The notes beneath the pieces are model-generated. The model did not search any database and was not told where the DNA came from. It saw nothing but the letters and a program-made list of their open reading frames with translations. From Onthophagus taurus (taxonomy: Eukaryota; Arthropoda; Insecta; Coleoptera; Scarabaeidae), in NCBI RefSeq assembly GCF_036711975.1, contig NC_091966.1, positions 33,549,501 through 33,613,500 on the forward strand: a stretch of DNA of 64,000 bases. The letters are read 5' to 3'. A program made the translations under genes and the position numbers. This document shows positions 36,901 to 48,980 of this stretch, piece by piece (the first letter of the stretch is position 1; every line of letters starts with the position of its first letter).

Positions 36901-37017
36901 GAAGATTATTTAAGTCCGGTGGTTGCGCGTTATATGAGACGAAAGCGTTATGGAAAATCAGCCAGTTATGTTAGTATAGAGAAAGCTCATTTGCAATTAA
37001 ATGATTTAAAAGACTGA
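33992..37017 (+). CDS. SLC5-6: sodium-coupled solute transporter, divergent member
   Basis: Seven exons: 33992-34173, 34234-34511, 34571-34790, 34842-34982, 36003-36221, 36275-36548, 36601-37017; the frame closes to 576 residues. Marks: EYLHGGKNM, SGVSLISVPTEIYYYG, WTDALQ (YSDALQ in SLC5-1 to 4), CDPKSVNKIQKPDQILPYY, FPGLAGIFVAG then SAGLSTLSAILNSL. It lacks intron 4, as SLC5-1 does. The 51-nt intron 34791-34841 has a weak donor (GTTTGT) and no in-frame stop, so unspliced messages would add 17 residues. The fourth intron (1 kb) has an unassigned open stretch on the minus strand. Relics of SLC5-6-like genes lie upstream of SLC5-8 and SLC5-9. Predicted plasma-membrane symporter. Confidence 0.88.
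34983..36002. other. SLC5-6 long intron
   Basis: The minus strand at 35457-35792 is open for 111 codons with a basic stretch (KKRNRTFFQQSAYKACFEV) that resembles transposon-derived proteins, but I cannot assign it. The rest is AT-rich and featureless. Confidence 0.35.
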
Positions 37018-37223
37018 ACGATTTAATGTTTTTAATTAATTTAATTAATTTTTCATATACTTTTTTAATTTGTGCTGTAATTTAACAGAAATTCATTAAA
37101 GTAAAACTATTTAATCTTGAATAGTACATTTTTTTAAATTTCCAAAATATGCGCGTAGTTTTTGTGTTTAGTGTAACATTAAATAGACAAGAGTAAAGAG
37201 TAACAACATTTTTTGAAAAAAAT

Positions 37224-39385
37224 ATGGATTATACTTTTCAAATAGTCGATTATGTTATGTTGTGTTTAACAATTTTGTTTAGTATAGGAATTGGATTATA
37301 TTATGCAATTTTTAAAAAACAAAACACCCCAGAGGAGTACTTACATGGTGGAAGAGTAATGAATCCTTATGCTGTGGCTTTTTCAATCGTTTCTGGGTAA
37401 TAAACGATTATATCTTAATTAGTTTTATTGAATTATTCTTTTAGTATTATATCTGGAATTATTATGACATCGTTACCAACAGACATTTATTACTTTGGTT
37501 CTCAGTATGGTTTTTTACAAACACCAGCAACATTAATAGCATATTCAATAAGCTATTTTTGTGTTATCCCAGTTTTCCATAAACTTCAACTAACCAGTAT
37601 CTTTCATTATTTTGAGCTAAGATTTAATTCTAAAGTTAGAAAATTATCATCTTTTATGTTTACGTTTCAAGTTATACTTCAAATGCCACTCGTTCTTTTT
37701 GTAACTGTTTTAGTTGTTGCACAAGGTAAGTTTCTCAAAATTACAAAACAATTAAAAAAAATTAATTTATTTTTAGTTTTTAGAGTAAATTTATCCCATG
37801 TAACATTAATAATTTCTTTTATTTGTACCACTTATACGATTTTTGGTGGTATTAAAGCCGTAGTTTGGACTGACGCCCTTCAATTTCTTGTTATGTTGGG
37901 AGCGATGATTACTGTATTGATTATTGGAACAATTTCTGTTGGAGGAATTGAAAATTTATTTCGAATATCATACGAAAATGGACGAATTAAATTTGAGTAT
38001 GTATAATTTATTAATTAAACAGTTCAAATGACAAATTAATATTTCTAATAATAAATCATTTTAATAATTGTAGTTTCGATTATGACATGACTAAAAGGGA
38101 TACTGTATGGGGAGTTATGCTGACTTTGATTTTTCAATCTTTATCATTGAGTGGTATTGCTCAAGGAACGATACAAAAAATGTTATCGCTGAAGAATTTT
38201 AGCGACATTAAACGGTAATCTTAAATCTATTTTCCATAATTTTCTACTAAAATGAAAGTATTTGCTCGAACACATTTTTCTAGAAAACAAAATTATGAAA
38301 CATCATTAAATTTTAAATTAAAACTATCTATTTATTTTTAGAGCCTATTTATTTACAATACTTAGTTGGATTTTGTTATTAACATTAGGGACCTTAATCG
38401 GACTAATGCTTTTAGCTCGATATGTAATGTGTGATCCTTTAATCACTAAACAAATTAGTAAGCCAGATCAATTAATGCCTTATGCTATCTTGAATATATC
38501 CAGGACGCATCCAGGTTTGCTAGGAGTTTACGTTGCGGGAATCATCAGTTGTGGATTAAGGTATGATTAATTAAAACAATTCTAAAAAATAATTTCATAT
38601 ATTGTTATTTTAGTACATTATCGGCGAATTTAAATAGTTTATCTGCCACGATTTTTAACGATTTTCTAAGAAATTGTTTACCAGAACCTATAATAAGAAA
38701 ACATGAAATGTTAATATTAAAACTTATAGTTTTATTGGTAGGAGTTACTTGCACGGTTTTAACATATGCCGTAGAACATTTAGGAAATATACTCCCGTTG
38801 CTTGTTAATCTTTTAGCTCTTACAGGAAGCCCTATTGTTGGATTATTTTTTGCCGGATTATTTTTTCCCAGTGTAAACTCAAAAGTAAATTACAAAATTG
38901 TTAAAATAACCAATTCTTAAGTTATTATTTTTAGGGTGCTTTAATCGGAGGAATATCATCGCTCCTAATATTATCTTGGTTAATAATAAGCACATTTTGG
39001 TATAAAATAAGTAATCGCGTTGAATATCCAACGTTACCTACATTTATCACTTCATGTAATATTTCTGAAATCGCCAATATTTCAACGACCTCAACGTAAT
39101 TTTTTTTTTATTATTATTATTTCAATTATATCTTGTAATACTTGCAGGGATAAAATATTTAATAACGATCCAACTGTGCCAATAATGTACCAAATCTCCC
39201 ATTATTATTATAACCCAATTGGAGCTCTCACAGTGGTTATAATCAGCATTTTAATAAGTTACTTAACCAAGAAAAAGAACCATTATGTTAAAGATGATTA
39301 TTTAAGTCCGTTAGTACTCTATTTTAGAAAGAAAATAAGTTATTCAAAGTATAAAAGTGTAGAGCTTCGTGATATAAATTCATAA
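37224..39385 (+). CDS. SLC5-7: sodium-coupled solute transporter
   Basis: Eight exons: 37224-37396, 37445-37725, 37777-37996, 38074-38214, 38342-38560, 38614-38884, 38935-39095, 39148-39385; the frame closes to 567 residues. The short N-terminus starts MDYTFQIVDYVML. Marks: EEYLHGGRVMNP, SGIIMTSLPTDIYYFGSQYG, WTDALQF, CDPLITKQISKPDQLMPYA, HPGLLGVYVAGIISCGL then STLSANLNSLSA. The sodium-site helix has SCGLST where SLC5-1 to 5 have SAALST or close variants; the Ser/Thr pair is kept. Intron 2 (37726-37776) is 51 nt and stop-free in frame. Forms a tight subgroup with SLC5-8 and SLC5-9. Predicted plasma-membrane symporter. Confidence 0.9.
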
Positions 39386-39479
39386 GAAATTCTTTTTAAT
39401 AAAAATATTTAAAATTACAAGGTTATCTTCTTTTTTTAATTTTTAAATGTAACAATTTGTACTTCCTGATTGTAGAACA

Positions 39480-40405
39480 ATTCAGCAATGAAATTGGTAT
39501 AAGCGCTAAAGCAAAAAGAAAACTAAAATTATGATAATTAATCAAACGAACGATAACAGACCTGAAATAAAGAAGATTCCCCCAATCTTCAACGAAGGAG
39601 GCTCCAGCAGAGAGATTAGCAGGAAAGGAGCGAAAGCTTACTAGAATATGGTTACACTTCTTAAGGGCTTTTTGAATTGTCAGAACTGTTTTTTTCAGGA
39701 AGGACCACAACGTTTAGTGGAACTGGAGTAGTGGAATATGCATGTAAATCATTCAATTGGAAAGAAGTCTGCATATCGACTGGTAAAGGTTAACAAATTT
39801 AAAGTTCGCAGACGATACAGTTTTGTTCTTCCACAATCTTAAGGAGAATGGTGCGTGATCTCCTTCATGTATGTGCTAGTAGAAATGACGAAGAACTAGC
39901 AGAAAACCACATATACCATGGGCAGAAAATAAAGATTTCGAAAGGCTATCAGACATGAATTGTAAAAAAGAATAAATGTCGCATGCCAATCTGAAGGATC
40001 TTCAAAAGTAACTTGCCACTGTCTAAACCGCTAAACATTTGATCAACGGGTATTACCAATGATGACCTACAGTGCTGAAACGTTGACCCTGACGACAACA
40101 ACTTCTAAAAAACTTCAAATAATAAAGAAAATTGAAGAAGTCATTTCGATTTGGCGATTTCTGACCGAATGATAAACAGGGACCAAGAAATAATGACCTG
40201 AGTTACTGATCTCATTATGCGAATTGCAAAATACAAATGGAATTGGGTAGAGCATTTGGCCAGTTTGAGGGATGGAAGTTGGACAAAGAGAAGTAAAGGA
40301 AGACCAGCCTCACGCAGGACTGACGATCTCAAAACAATAACGAAAAATTGGAAACAATGGCCGCGCGATAGAGAGAAGTGGGCAAAAATGATTATAAACA
40401 TTATA
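39480..40405 (+). mobile_element. LINE 3' part, downstream of SLC5-7
   Basis: The plus strand shows a decayed catalytic motif LKFADDTVLFFHNL at about 39800. After broken frames it gives the typical LINE C-terminus: VTDLIMRIAKYKWNWVEHLA, then SKGRPASRRTDDL and WKQWPRDREKWAKMI (about 40195-40400). Several stops are present. The left part (to about 39860) is repeated downstream of SLC5-8 (44290-44705) and its first bases downstream of SLC5-9, so the element was present before those duplications. Confidence 0.75.
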
Positions 40406-41060
40406 ATTTAAATATACAGCATATAACAATTACTAAAATTGTACATACCGTTCAATGTATTAATAGTAATTATATAATTTTGCACTGCCTTTACCTTAGA
40501 AGAAATCACATCTTATAATATTTAATCAAGCAAAATTATTAGATTCATCCCGTTAGTTACTTATCAACTATTTCTCTGTTCGATGAACCCCGATTTTTTA
40601 GCTAAAAAAAGATGCTCAGATAAACATGTGTTTTTTTTATTTAAAATTGTAAAATAAACAATTTGTGAAAAATGATCCTATTATACATATTTAACTTATG
40701 CGAGGTTCAGCAGTACTTTCGTGTTCCATAAATTAGTCTTAAACACCCATTTTGGACTTACTCACCCGTCTTCGATTGTCCTTAGTTATGCAGGCAACAT
40801 AGATCGAGTCACAGTGATTTTCTACTTCATTAGTAAAGCATGATTGCATGATGATGTTAACAGATATGATAGACGACGTTTAACAATATCAAGAATTGAT
40901 GTTTATAGATAATGGGCATCATACTGAGGGAGTCCAAAACAGTATTGAGGGATGTTTTATTGAAATATGTAAAGAACAATTTCGAATTTGTGAAAAACTG
41001 GGATAGATATTCGGGAATGTTGAGAGATCAAAGAGGGCGTTGTTGATTGTTGGGGTAGAC
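40406..41060. other. Intergenic, nothing recognised
   Basis: No ORF or repeat that I can support. Confidence 0.45.
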
Positions 41061-41680
41061 GGACTACTCCGGTATCACATACTTGTCCCAATGCGCCTGG
41101 AAGTACTACTTTCGCCATATGATCTTGATGTCGTCCCTGTTAGTCAATCCTAGCACCAAGATTCTCTGGCAATTGATTAAAGTGATTGTATTGTTTTCAT
41201 TAAGCCGTACTGCTCCACATATAAGTCAGAAGCGAAAATTTTGTTCCTCGAAAATCTCTGTAAATAGTTTCATTATCGAGCTTAGAAGGCTTATTCCACC
41301 ATAGTTCTCAGGATCTTTCTCTATTCATCCTTCTTGAATATTGGTATCCATTGCGTTGGTATACATTTTGTTTGTATTATTTTGTCGGACAACTATCCAT
41401 ATATGCTCCAGCTCGTGAAGTAATGCGCCCCATCGTATTTTAACATCTCATTCTACATCCCATCGTCCCGGTGATTTTTTATTCTTTGTTTGGATATGGA
41501 CTACAATATGCTTTGTGTTTTCCGCTCGCTAGTGTTTCGGCATCGTTCTCGTTCAGTGCAATTTTTATAAGATTCACATGTTCATTGACTGACTTTTTTC
41601 TAATTCTTAGCATATTCAAAATTTTTCTTTGCTTAACATAAAGATCATACCACAACTCTTTCGATGCATTGGATTTTGTT
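41060..41680 (-). mobile_element. LINE remnant, minus strand
   Basis: The minus strand near 41230-41360 reads a broken DPENYGGISLLSSIMKLFTE, matching the conserved NYRGISLLST..KL core of LINE reverse transcriptases. Surrounding frames are destroyed. Orientation is opposite to the LINE at 39480-40405, so this is a separate insertion. Confidence 0.55.
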
Positions 41681-41724
41681 ATTGATCTAATTTCTCATGA
41701 ATTTATAATCCTCGAATATTATCG

Positions 41725-41890
41725 ACTGAGTATAAATAAAATCTTTAAAAACCATGAAACAATAACATTAAAATTTCTAATCGCTATTTTACACGCATAA
41801 TGTGTCTCTATGGTTTATGTAATTGAACATTTAAGGATTATTTTTTAAAGCAACATTGTTATCCAATATAAATGCAACGTCAAAAAAAAT
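41725..41890 (+). pseudogene. Relic of an SLC5-6-like exon
   Basis: Matches SLC5-6 exon 6 (about 36340-36548): AAAAACCATGAAACAATAAC, then TGTGTCTCTATGGTTTATGT and the GTTATCCAATATAAATGCAA end. Large parts are missing and frames are broken. It lies just upstream of SLC5-8, as SLC5-6 lies upstream of SLC5-7. Confidence 0.75.
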
Positions 41891-42100
41891 ATATTATGCA
41901 CTGTTGTTAACATTAATGTTTATTTTTGTGTTGAAATATCCTTCCTTAATTTATGTTGTAATTTAATAATAATTCATTAAAGGAAAAACATTTAACCTTG
42001 AATAGTAGTTTCAGAATATTCGCGTTGTTTTTGTATGTAGTTTAACACTGTTACTACTTAACAGAAAAGAATAAAGAATAACAACATATATTAAGAAAAT

Positions 42101-44229
42101 ATGGATTACACTTTCCAAATAGTAGATTATGTCATGTTGTGTTTAACATTTTTGTTGAGTATCGGAATTGGATTATATTATGCAATTTTTAAAAAACAAA
42201 ATACCCCAGACGAGTACTTACATGGTGGAAAAACTCTGAACCCGTATGCTGTGGCTTTTTCAATCGTATCGGGGTAATAAACGATTATTTACTAATCAAT
42301 TTTATTAAGTTATTCTTTTAGTATTTTATCTGGAATTGTTATGACATCCTTACCAACAGACATTTACTATTTCGGTTCTCAATATGGATTTTTACAAACA
42401 CCAACAACATTAATAATATATTCAATAAGCTATTTTTGGGTTATCCCCGTTTTCCATAAACTTCAAGTAACCAGTATCTATCATTATTTTGAGTTAAGAT
42501 TTAATTCTAAAGTTAGAAAATTATCATCTTTTATGTTTACGTTACAAGTAATACTTCAAATGCCACTTGTTCTTTATGTAACTGTTTTAGTTATTGCACA
42601 AGGTAAGTTACTTAAAATTACAAAACGATTTCAAAACATAATTTTTAGTTTCTAGAGTAAATTTATCCTATGTGACATTAATAATTTGTTTTATTTGTAC
42701 TACTTACACGATCTTTGGTGGTATTAAAGCAGTAGTTTGGACTGATGCCCTTCAATTTCTCGTTATGTTGGGAGCGATGATTACTGTATTGATTATTGGA
42801 ACAATTTCTGTAGGAGGAATTGAAAATTTATTTCGAGTACCATACGAAAATGGGCGAATTAAATTCGAGTATGTTGAATTACAAAGTGATGAATTAATAA
42901 TTAAATAATTTTAATAATTTTAGTTTCGATTATGACATGACTAAAAGAGATACTGTATGGGGAGTTATGTTGGGTTTGACTTTTCAATCTTTATCAATAA
43001 GTGGTATTGCTCAAGGAACGATACAAAAAATGTTATCGCTGAAGAATTTTAGTGATATTAAACGGTAGTCTTAAATCTATTTTCCATAATTTTCTACTAA
43101 AATGAAAGTATTTGTTCGAACACATTTTTCTAGAAAACAAAATTATAAAACATTATTAAATTTTAAATTAAAGCTATTTGTTTTTAGAGCCTATTTATTT
43201 ACAATAATTAGTTGGATTTTGTTATTAACAATAGTGACCTTAAATGGACTAATGCTTGTAGCTCGATATGTAATGTGTGATCCTTTAGTCATTAAACAAA
43301 TTACTAAGCCTGATCAATTAATGCCTTATGCTATCTTGAAGATGTCCAGGACGCTTCCAGGTCTACTAGGGGTTTATGTTGCGGGGATCGTCAGTGGTGG
43401 ATTAAGGTGTATTAATTAAAACAATTATAGAAAAAATAAAAATTAAATGTGTTGTTGTTTCAGTACATTGTCGGCTAATTTAAATAGTTTATCAGCAACG
43501 ATTTTTAATGATTTTCTAAGAAATTGCTTACCACAATCTGTAATAAGAAAACATGAAATGTTAATATTAAAACTTATAGTTTTATTAGCAGGAGTTACTT
43601 GCACGGTTTTAACATATGCCGTAGAACATTTAGGAAATGTACTCCCGTTGCTTGTTAATCTTTTAGCTCTTACAGGAAGCCCTATTGTTGGATTATTTTT
43701 TGCCGGATTATTTTTTCCCAGTGTAAACTCAAAAGTAAATTACAAAATTGTTAAAATAACCAATTTTTAAGTTATTATTTTTAGGGTGCTTTAATCGGAG
43801 GAATATCATCGTTCCTAATATTAACTTGGTTAATAATAAGCACATTTTGGTATAAAATAAATAATCGTGTGGAATATCCAACATTACCCATATTTACCAC
43901 TTCATGTAATGTTTCTGAAATCGCCAATATTTCAAAATCCTCAACGTAAGTTTTTTATTATTATTTCAATTATATCTATTAATACTTGCAGGGATAAAAT
44001 ATTTAATAACGATCCAACTGTGCCAATAATGTACCAAATATCTCATTATTATTACCACCCAATTGGAGCTATCTCAGTGGTTATAATCAGCGTTTTAATA
44101 AGTTACTTAACCAAGAAGAAAAATCATTATGTTAAAGATGATTATTTAAGTCCGTTAGTACTCTATTTTAGAAAGAAAATAAGTTATTCAAAGTATAGGA
44201 GTGTAGAGCTTCGTGATATAAATTCATAA
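42101..44229 (+). CDS. SLC5-8: sodium-coupled solute transporter
   Basis: Eight exons: 42101-42273, 42322-42602, 42649-42868, 42924-43064, 43188-43406, 43464-43734, 43785-43945, 43992-44229; the frame closes to 567 residues. All exon lengths equal those of SLC5-7. Marks: DEYLHGGKTLNP, SGIVMTSLPTDIYYFG, WTDALQF, KQITKPDQLMPYA, LPGLLGVYVAGIVSGGL then STLSANLNSLSA. SGGL replaces SCGL at the sodium-site helix. No break is seen. Predicted plasma-membrane symporter, very close to SLC5-7 and SLC5-9 even in introns, so duplication was recent or conversion is active. Confidence 0.9.
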
Positions 44230-44289
44230 GAAATTCTTTTTAATAAAAATATTTAAAATTACAATATTAACTTCTTTTTTTAATTTTTA

Positions 44290-44715
44290 AATGTAACAAT
44301 TTGTACTTCCTGATAGAGTAATTCAGCAATGAAATCGGTATAAGCGCTAAAACAAAAAAATTTATGATAATTAATCCAGCGAACGATAACAGACCTGAAA
44401 TGAGGAAGATGGGTTCATTAATCTTCAACGAAGGAGACTCCAGCGGAGAGCTTAATAGGAGAAGTGCGAAAACTTACCAGAATATGGTTGACACTTTTTA
44501 AGGGCTGCTTTAATTGTCGGAACTGTTTTAGTTGTTTCAGGAAGGACCACAACGTTTAGTGGTACTGGACTACTGGAATATGCATGTAAATCATTCGATT
44601 GAAAAGAAAGAAACCTACAGATGGACTAGTAAAAGTTAACAAATTTAAAATTTGTAGACGATATAGTTTTGTTCTCCGACAATCTTAAGGAGAATGGTGC
44701 GTAATCTCAAAAAGT
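44290..44715 (+). mobile_element. Truncated duplicate of the SLC5-7 downstream LINE
   Basis: Aligns with 39480-39860, including the catalytic-site region (now VDDIVLFSDNLKENG), and then breaks off. It is part of the duplicated unit and not an independent insertion. Confidence 0.7.
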
Positions 44716-45750
44716 ATTCGATTCATCTCGTCAGTTACTTTCTCAATTCGATGAGTCCCAGATTTTAGCTAGAAGTTTCTAGATATTGTAGCATATCATA
44801 TTTAATTCCAGCTATGCAATTAAAATATAATTTAAAAAAATAATAGGGGCTAATGCAGGACTTTACAACTATGTCGCCGATAGAAAAAAAACAAACACCA
44901 GCCTTTAACGATCAGTTTAAAAACATTACTTCAACAGCAAGTGCAACCTTTAGATTAATTTCATGGATAATTGAAAAATCGATGTAAAGGTTTTTATTAA
45001 AAAATTTAATTGTGACTATTAATCTTAAAATTTTCATTTTTAATACAGATATATTATTATTAATCCAATTTTTCTAAGACAGGATGTATTTTGTAAAAAT
45101 AAAACTTTAATTTTATTTATTTCCATTTATTTCACCTTAATATGTTACGATGCGATAAAACTCCAAGATTTTCTTGATGTCGTTCTTTTAAGTTCTCCTT
45201 CGTATCAACGGTCCATAATGATGGCCATAATGACCATTGTCGGGAAGTAGTATTTGGGATGATGAACATGTATCAAAAGTCTATGAATCATTAAAAATTA
45301 TATTATTTATGATAACCTAAAAAATATAAAAAAAAACAAAATACTTACTGATATTAAAAAATAAATCACAATTACTATAAACTCTCTTAACTTCAGCATA
45401 GTAGTTAGGTTTAATATCATAAAATGAAATGTTTCAACCATGGTAATTAATGAACAAGAAGGAAAAGTCGTAATTTTTTTATTTCTTTCTACTTCATTAG
45501 TAAAGCATGATTGTATGCTCACATATTCACAAAATAACATGAAATAAGTCCACTAAAGTCTACGAAATAACTGCATTTCAAGCGATTGTCGACCTAAATA
45601 CAATGAATAACTTTATCCAATGCATAAATATGTATTCTTATTTAATTCTCCGCTATCAAAGTTGCCAATTCCAGTTTTGGCCTAGATCATTTATGAGACA
45701 CAGCTAGAGTTTGGTAAAGTGTCCGACTTTTTTCAGCACTCATCATCATT
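44716..45750. other. Spacer upstream of SLC5-9
   Basis: No supported gene. A 44-codon ORF at 44853-44987 (plus) has coding-like composition but no recognisable family. Confidence 0.4.
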
Positions 45751-45754
45751 TAAT

Positions 45755-45965
45755 GACATTTATGTAATTTATTACCAAATAAAATCGTTAAAAACCATGA
45801 AGCAACAACATTAAAATTTAAATTTAATCACTATTGGCTAATACGTGTTTAATGTGTCTCTAAGGTTGGTGACATGAGGAAAACTTTTCGTGGATTTACA
45901 ATTGGCCCGGTTGTAGAATTATTTTTTACAGAAATGTTATTATTCAAAATAAACGCAACGTCAAA
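45755..45965 (+). pseudogene. Second relic of an SLC5-6-like exon
   Basis: Matches SLC5-6 exon 6 from ATGTAATTTATTACC through AAAATCGTTAAAAACCATGA to AAAATAAACGCAACGT, with small insertions and frame breaks. It lies upstream of SLC5-9 and is better preserved than the relic upstream of SLC5-8. Confidence 0.8.
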
Positions 45966-46199
45966 TTAAAAAATATATTATGGACAATTAAATAGTTATG
46001 TATACACTTTTTTAATTTGTAATTAAAAATGTTAAACAAATTTGTAATTATTATGTTTTTGTTTGTTTTGTAATTTAATACAAATTCATTAAAGGAAAAA
46101 CGTTTAACCTTGAAAAGAACATTTTCTTTGAAATTCCCAGAATATTCGAGTCGTTTTTGTACGTAGTTTAACATTAAACGTACAAAGTTTGAAGAAAAT

Positions 46200-48270
46200 A
46201 TGGATTTTCAAATAATCGATTATGTTACGTTGTGTTTAACATTTTTGTTGAGTATCGGAATTGGATTATATTATGCAATTTTTAAAAAACAAAATACCCC
46301 AGAAGAGTATTTACATGGTGGAAAAACTCTGAACCCGTATGCTGTGGCTTTTTCAATCGTATCTGGGTAACAAACAATTATTTATTAATTAGTTTTATTA
46401 AGTTATTCTTTTAGTATTTTATCTGGAATAGTTATGACATCATTACCAACTGATATTTACTATTTCGGTTCTCAATATGGATTTTTACAAACACCAACAA
46501 CTTTAATAATATATTCAATAAGCTATTTTTGGGTTATCCCCGTTTTCCATAAACTTCAAGTAACCAGTATCTATCATTATTTCGAATTAAGATTTAATTC
46601 TAAAGTTAGAAAATTATCATCTTTTATGTTTACGTTTCAAGTTGTACTTCAGATGCCACTCGTTCTTTTTGTAACTGTTTTAGTTGTTGCACAAGGTGAG
46701 TTTTTCAAAATTACAAAACAATTAAAAAAATAATTTTTAGTTTCTAGAGTAAATTTATCCCATGTTACATTAATAATTTGTTTTATTTGTACTACATATA
46801 CAATTTTTGGTGGTATTAAAGCAGTAGTTTGGACGGATGCTCTTCAATTTTGCGTTATGTTTGGAGCGATGATTACTGTTTTGATTATTGGAACAATTTC
46901 TGTTGGAGGAATTGAAAATTTATTTCGAATACCATACGAAAATGGGCGAATTAAATTCGAGTATGTTTAATTTGTTATTTAAACTGTTCAAGTGATGAAT
47001 TAATAATTAAATAATTTTAATAATTTCAGTTTCGACTATGACATGACTAAAAGAGATACTGTATGGGGAGTTATGCTGGGTTTGACTTTCCAATCTTTAT
47101 CGTTGAGTGGTATCGCTCAAGGAACGATACAAAAAATGTTATCACTGAAGAATTTTAGTGATATTAAAAGGTAAAAGTCTTAAAAATATTACTTACACTA
47201 TTAAATTTTAAACTAAAACTATTTGTTTTTAGCGCTTATTTATTTACAGCAATTAGTTGGATTTTATTATTAACAATAGCCACCCTAAATGGAATAATGC
47301 TCGTAGCTCGATATGTAATGTGTGATCCTTTAACCACTAAACAAATTAGTAAACCTGACCAATTAATGTCTTATGCCATCTTGAACATGTCCACAACACT
47401 TCCAGGTTTATTAGGAGTTTTTGTTGCCGGAATTGTCAGTGCTGGATTAAGGTGTGATTAATTAAACAATTCTAGAAAACAAAAATTAAATATGTTGTTT
47501 TAGTACATTATCGGCTAATTTAAATAGTTTATCAGCAACTATTTTTAATGATTTTCTAAGAAATTGTTTACCACAATCTATAATAAGAAAACATGAAATG
47601 TTAATATTAAAACTTATAGTTTTATTGGCAGGAGTTACTTGCACGGTTTTAACATATGCCGTAGAACATTTAGGAAATATACTCCCGTTGCTTGTTAATC
47701 TTTTAGCTCTTACAGGAAGCCCTATTGTTGGATTGTTTTTTGCCGGATTATTTTTTCCCAGTGTAAACTCAAAAGTAAATTACAAAATTGTTAAAATAAC
47801 CAATTCTTAAGTTATTATTTTTAGGGTGCTTTAATCGGAGGAATATCATCGTTCCTAATATTAGCTTGGTTAATAATAAGCACATTTTGGTATAAAATAA
47901 ATAATCGTGTTGAATATCCAACGTTACCGATATTTACCACTTCATGTAATGTTTCTGAAATCGCCAATATTTCAATATCCTCAACGTAAGTTTTTTTATT
48001 ATTATTTCAAATATATCTATTAATACTTGCAGGAATAAAATATTTAATAACGATCCAACTGTGCCAATAATGTACCAAATCTCTCATTATTATTATCACC
48101 CAATTGGAGCTATCTCAGTTGTTGTAATCGGTGTTTTAATAAGTTTCATAACCAAGAAGAAAAATCATTATGTAAAAGATGATTATTTAAGTCCGTTAGT
48201 ACTCTATTTTAGAAAGAAAATAAGTTATTCAAAGTATAAGAGTGTAGAGCTTCGTGATATAAATTCATAA
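46200..48270 (+). CDS. SLC5-9: sodium-coupled solute transporter
   Basis: Eight exons: 46200-46366, 46415-46695, 46741-46960, 47030-47170, 47233-47451, 47504-47774, 47825-47985, 48033-48270; the frame closes to 565 residues (two fewer than SLC5-7/8, in the N-terminus MDFQIIDY). Marks: EEYLHGGKTLNP, LPTDIYYFG, WTDALQF, CDPLTTKQISKPDQLMSYA (Ser where the others have Pro), LPGLLGVFVAGIVSAGL then STLSANLNSLSA. No break is seen. Predicted plasma-membrane symporter. The last functional member of the array. Confidence 0.9.
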
Positions 48271-48499
48271 GAACTTCCTTTTAATAAAAATATTTAAAAT
48301 TACAGGGTTAACCTTTTTTTAACATTCTGAAATATAACAATTTGGACTTCCAGATAGTAGAGCAATGCAGCAATGAAATCGGTCTAAGTGACAATGTCTC
48401 AGTAGTTCATAAGCACACGTGAGTCGTTTGCTTGCTTCGAGACTGACTGCTTCGCATACCAATTCATCAGTAATAAAGTATTTATCTTAATTTTCAGCT

Positions 48500-48765
48500 T
48501 GGTACGGTTTTTCCTTTCTTCTTTTTCTTGCAAGGGCTTTCCACTTTATAAAATTTTTCCAAAATACAAGGTGTTTGCATCTTACAAGGTGATGAATTTG
48601 ATGTTTTTTCCGTCTTGTAAGGAATTTCGACTTTATTTGATTATGCATTAGGTGATTCGACCTTACGAGACGGATCCAACGATTTGGTGGTCTCCACCTT
48701 TTAAGATATTTCCTTCTATGTTTTCACTTGATTACATGTACCACTTTCCCGAATACTATAATTGA
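48500..48765 (-). pseudogene. Broken partial copy of the PYKV-repeat gene
   Basis: The minus strand matches 49167-49452 of the neighbouring PYKV gene (the Lys-rich block, the SYKVES and SPCKMQT regions and the HNQVKT end) with several deletions and frame breaks. No signal-peptide exon or C-terminal Gly/Tyr domain is present. It lies between SLC5-9 and the intact gene. Confidence 0.75.
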
Positions 48766-48980
48766 TGGTGAGACGTTGCTTTTAGTTAATCGAATTGAGC
48801 ATATTTTATGCTCTGTAACTCACGGTTGATAGACTCCCGTTATTGAAATTTTGAACAATGTTAATTAATTGTCTTTTGTTAATTTAACAATATTAAATGA
48901 TTTTAAACATAGATTCTATTTTTTTATTAAATTATACAATTTCATAACAAACTATTCCCATTTTATCCCTCTTTTTTTTT

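Noticed and set aside
44853-44987. 44-codon plus-strand ORF between SLC5-8 and SLC5-9
   Set aside because: Too short, no family, no splice or poly(A) context that supports a gene.
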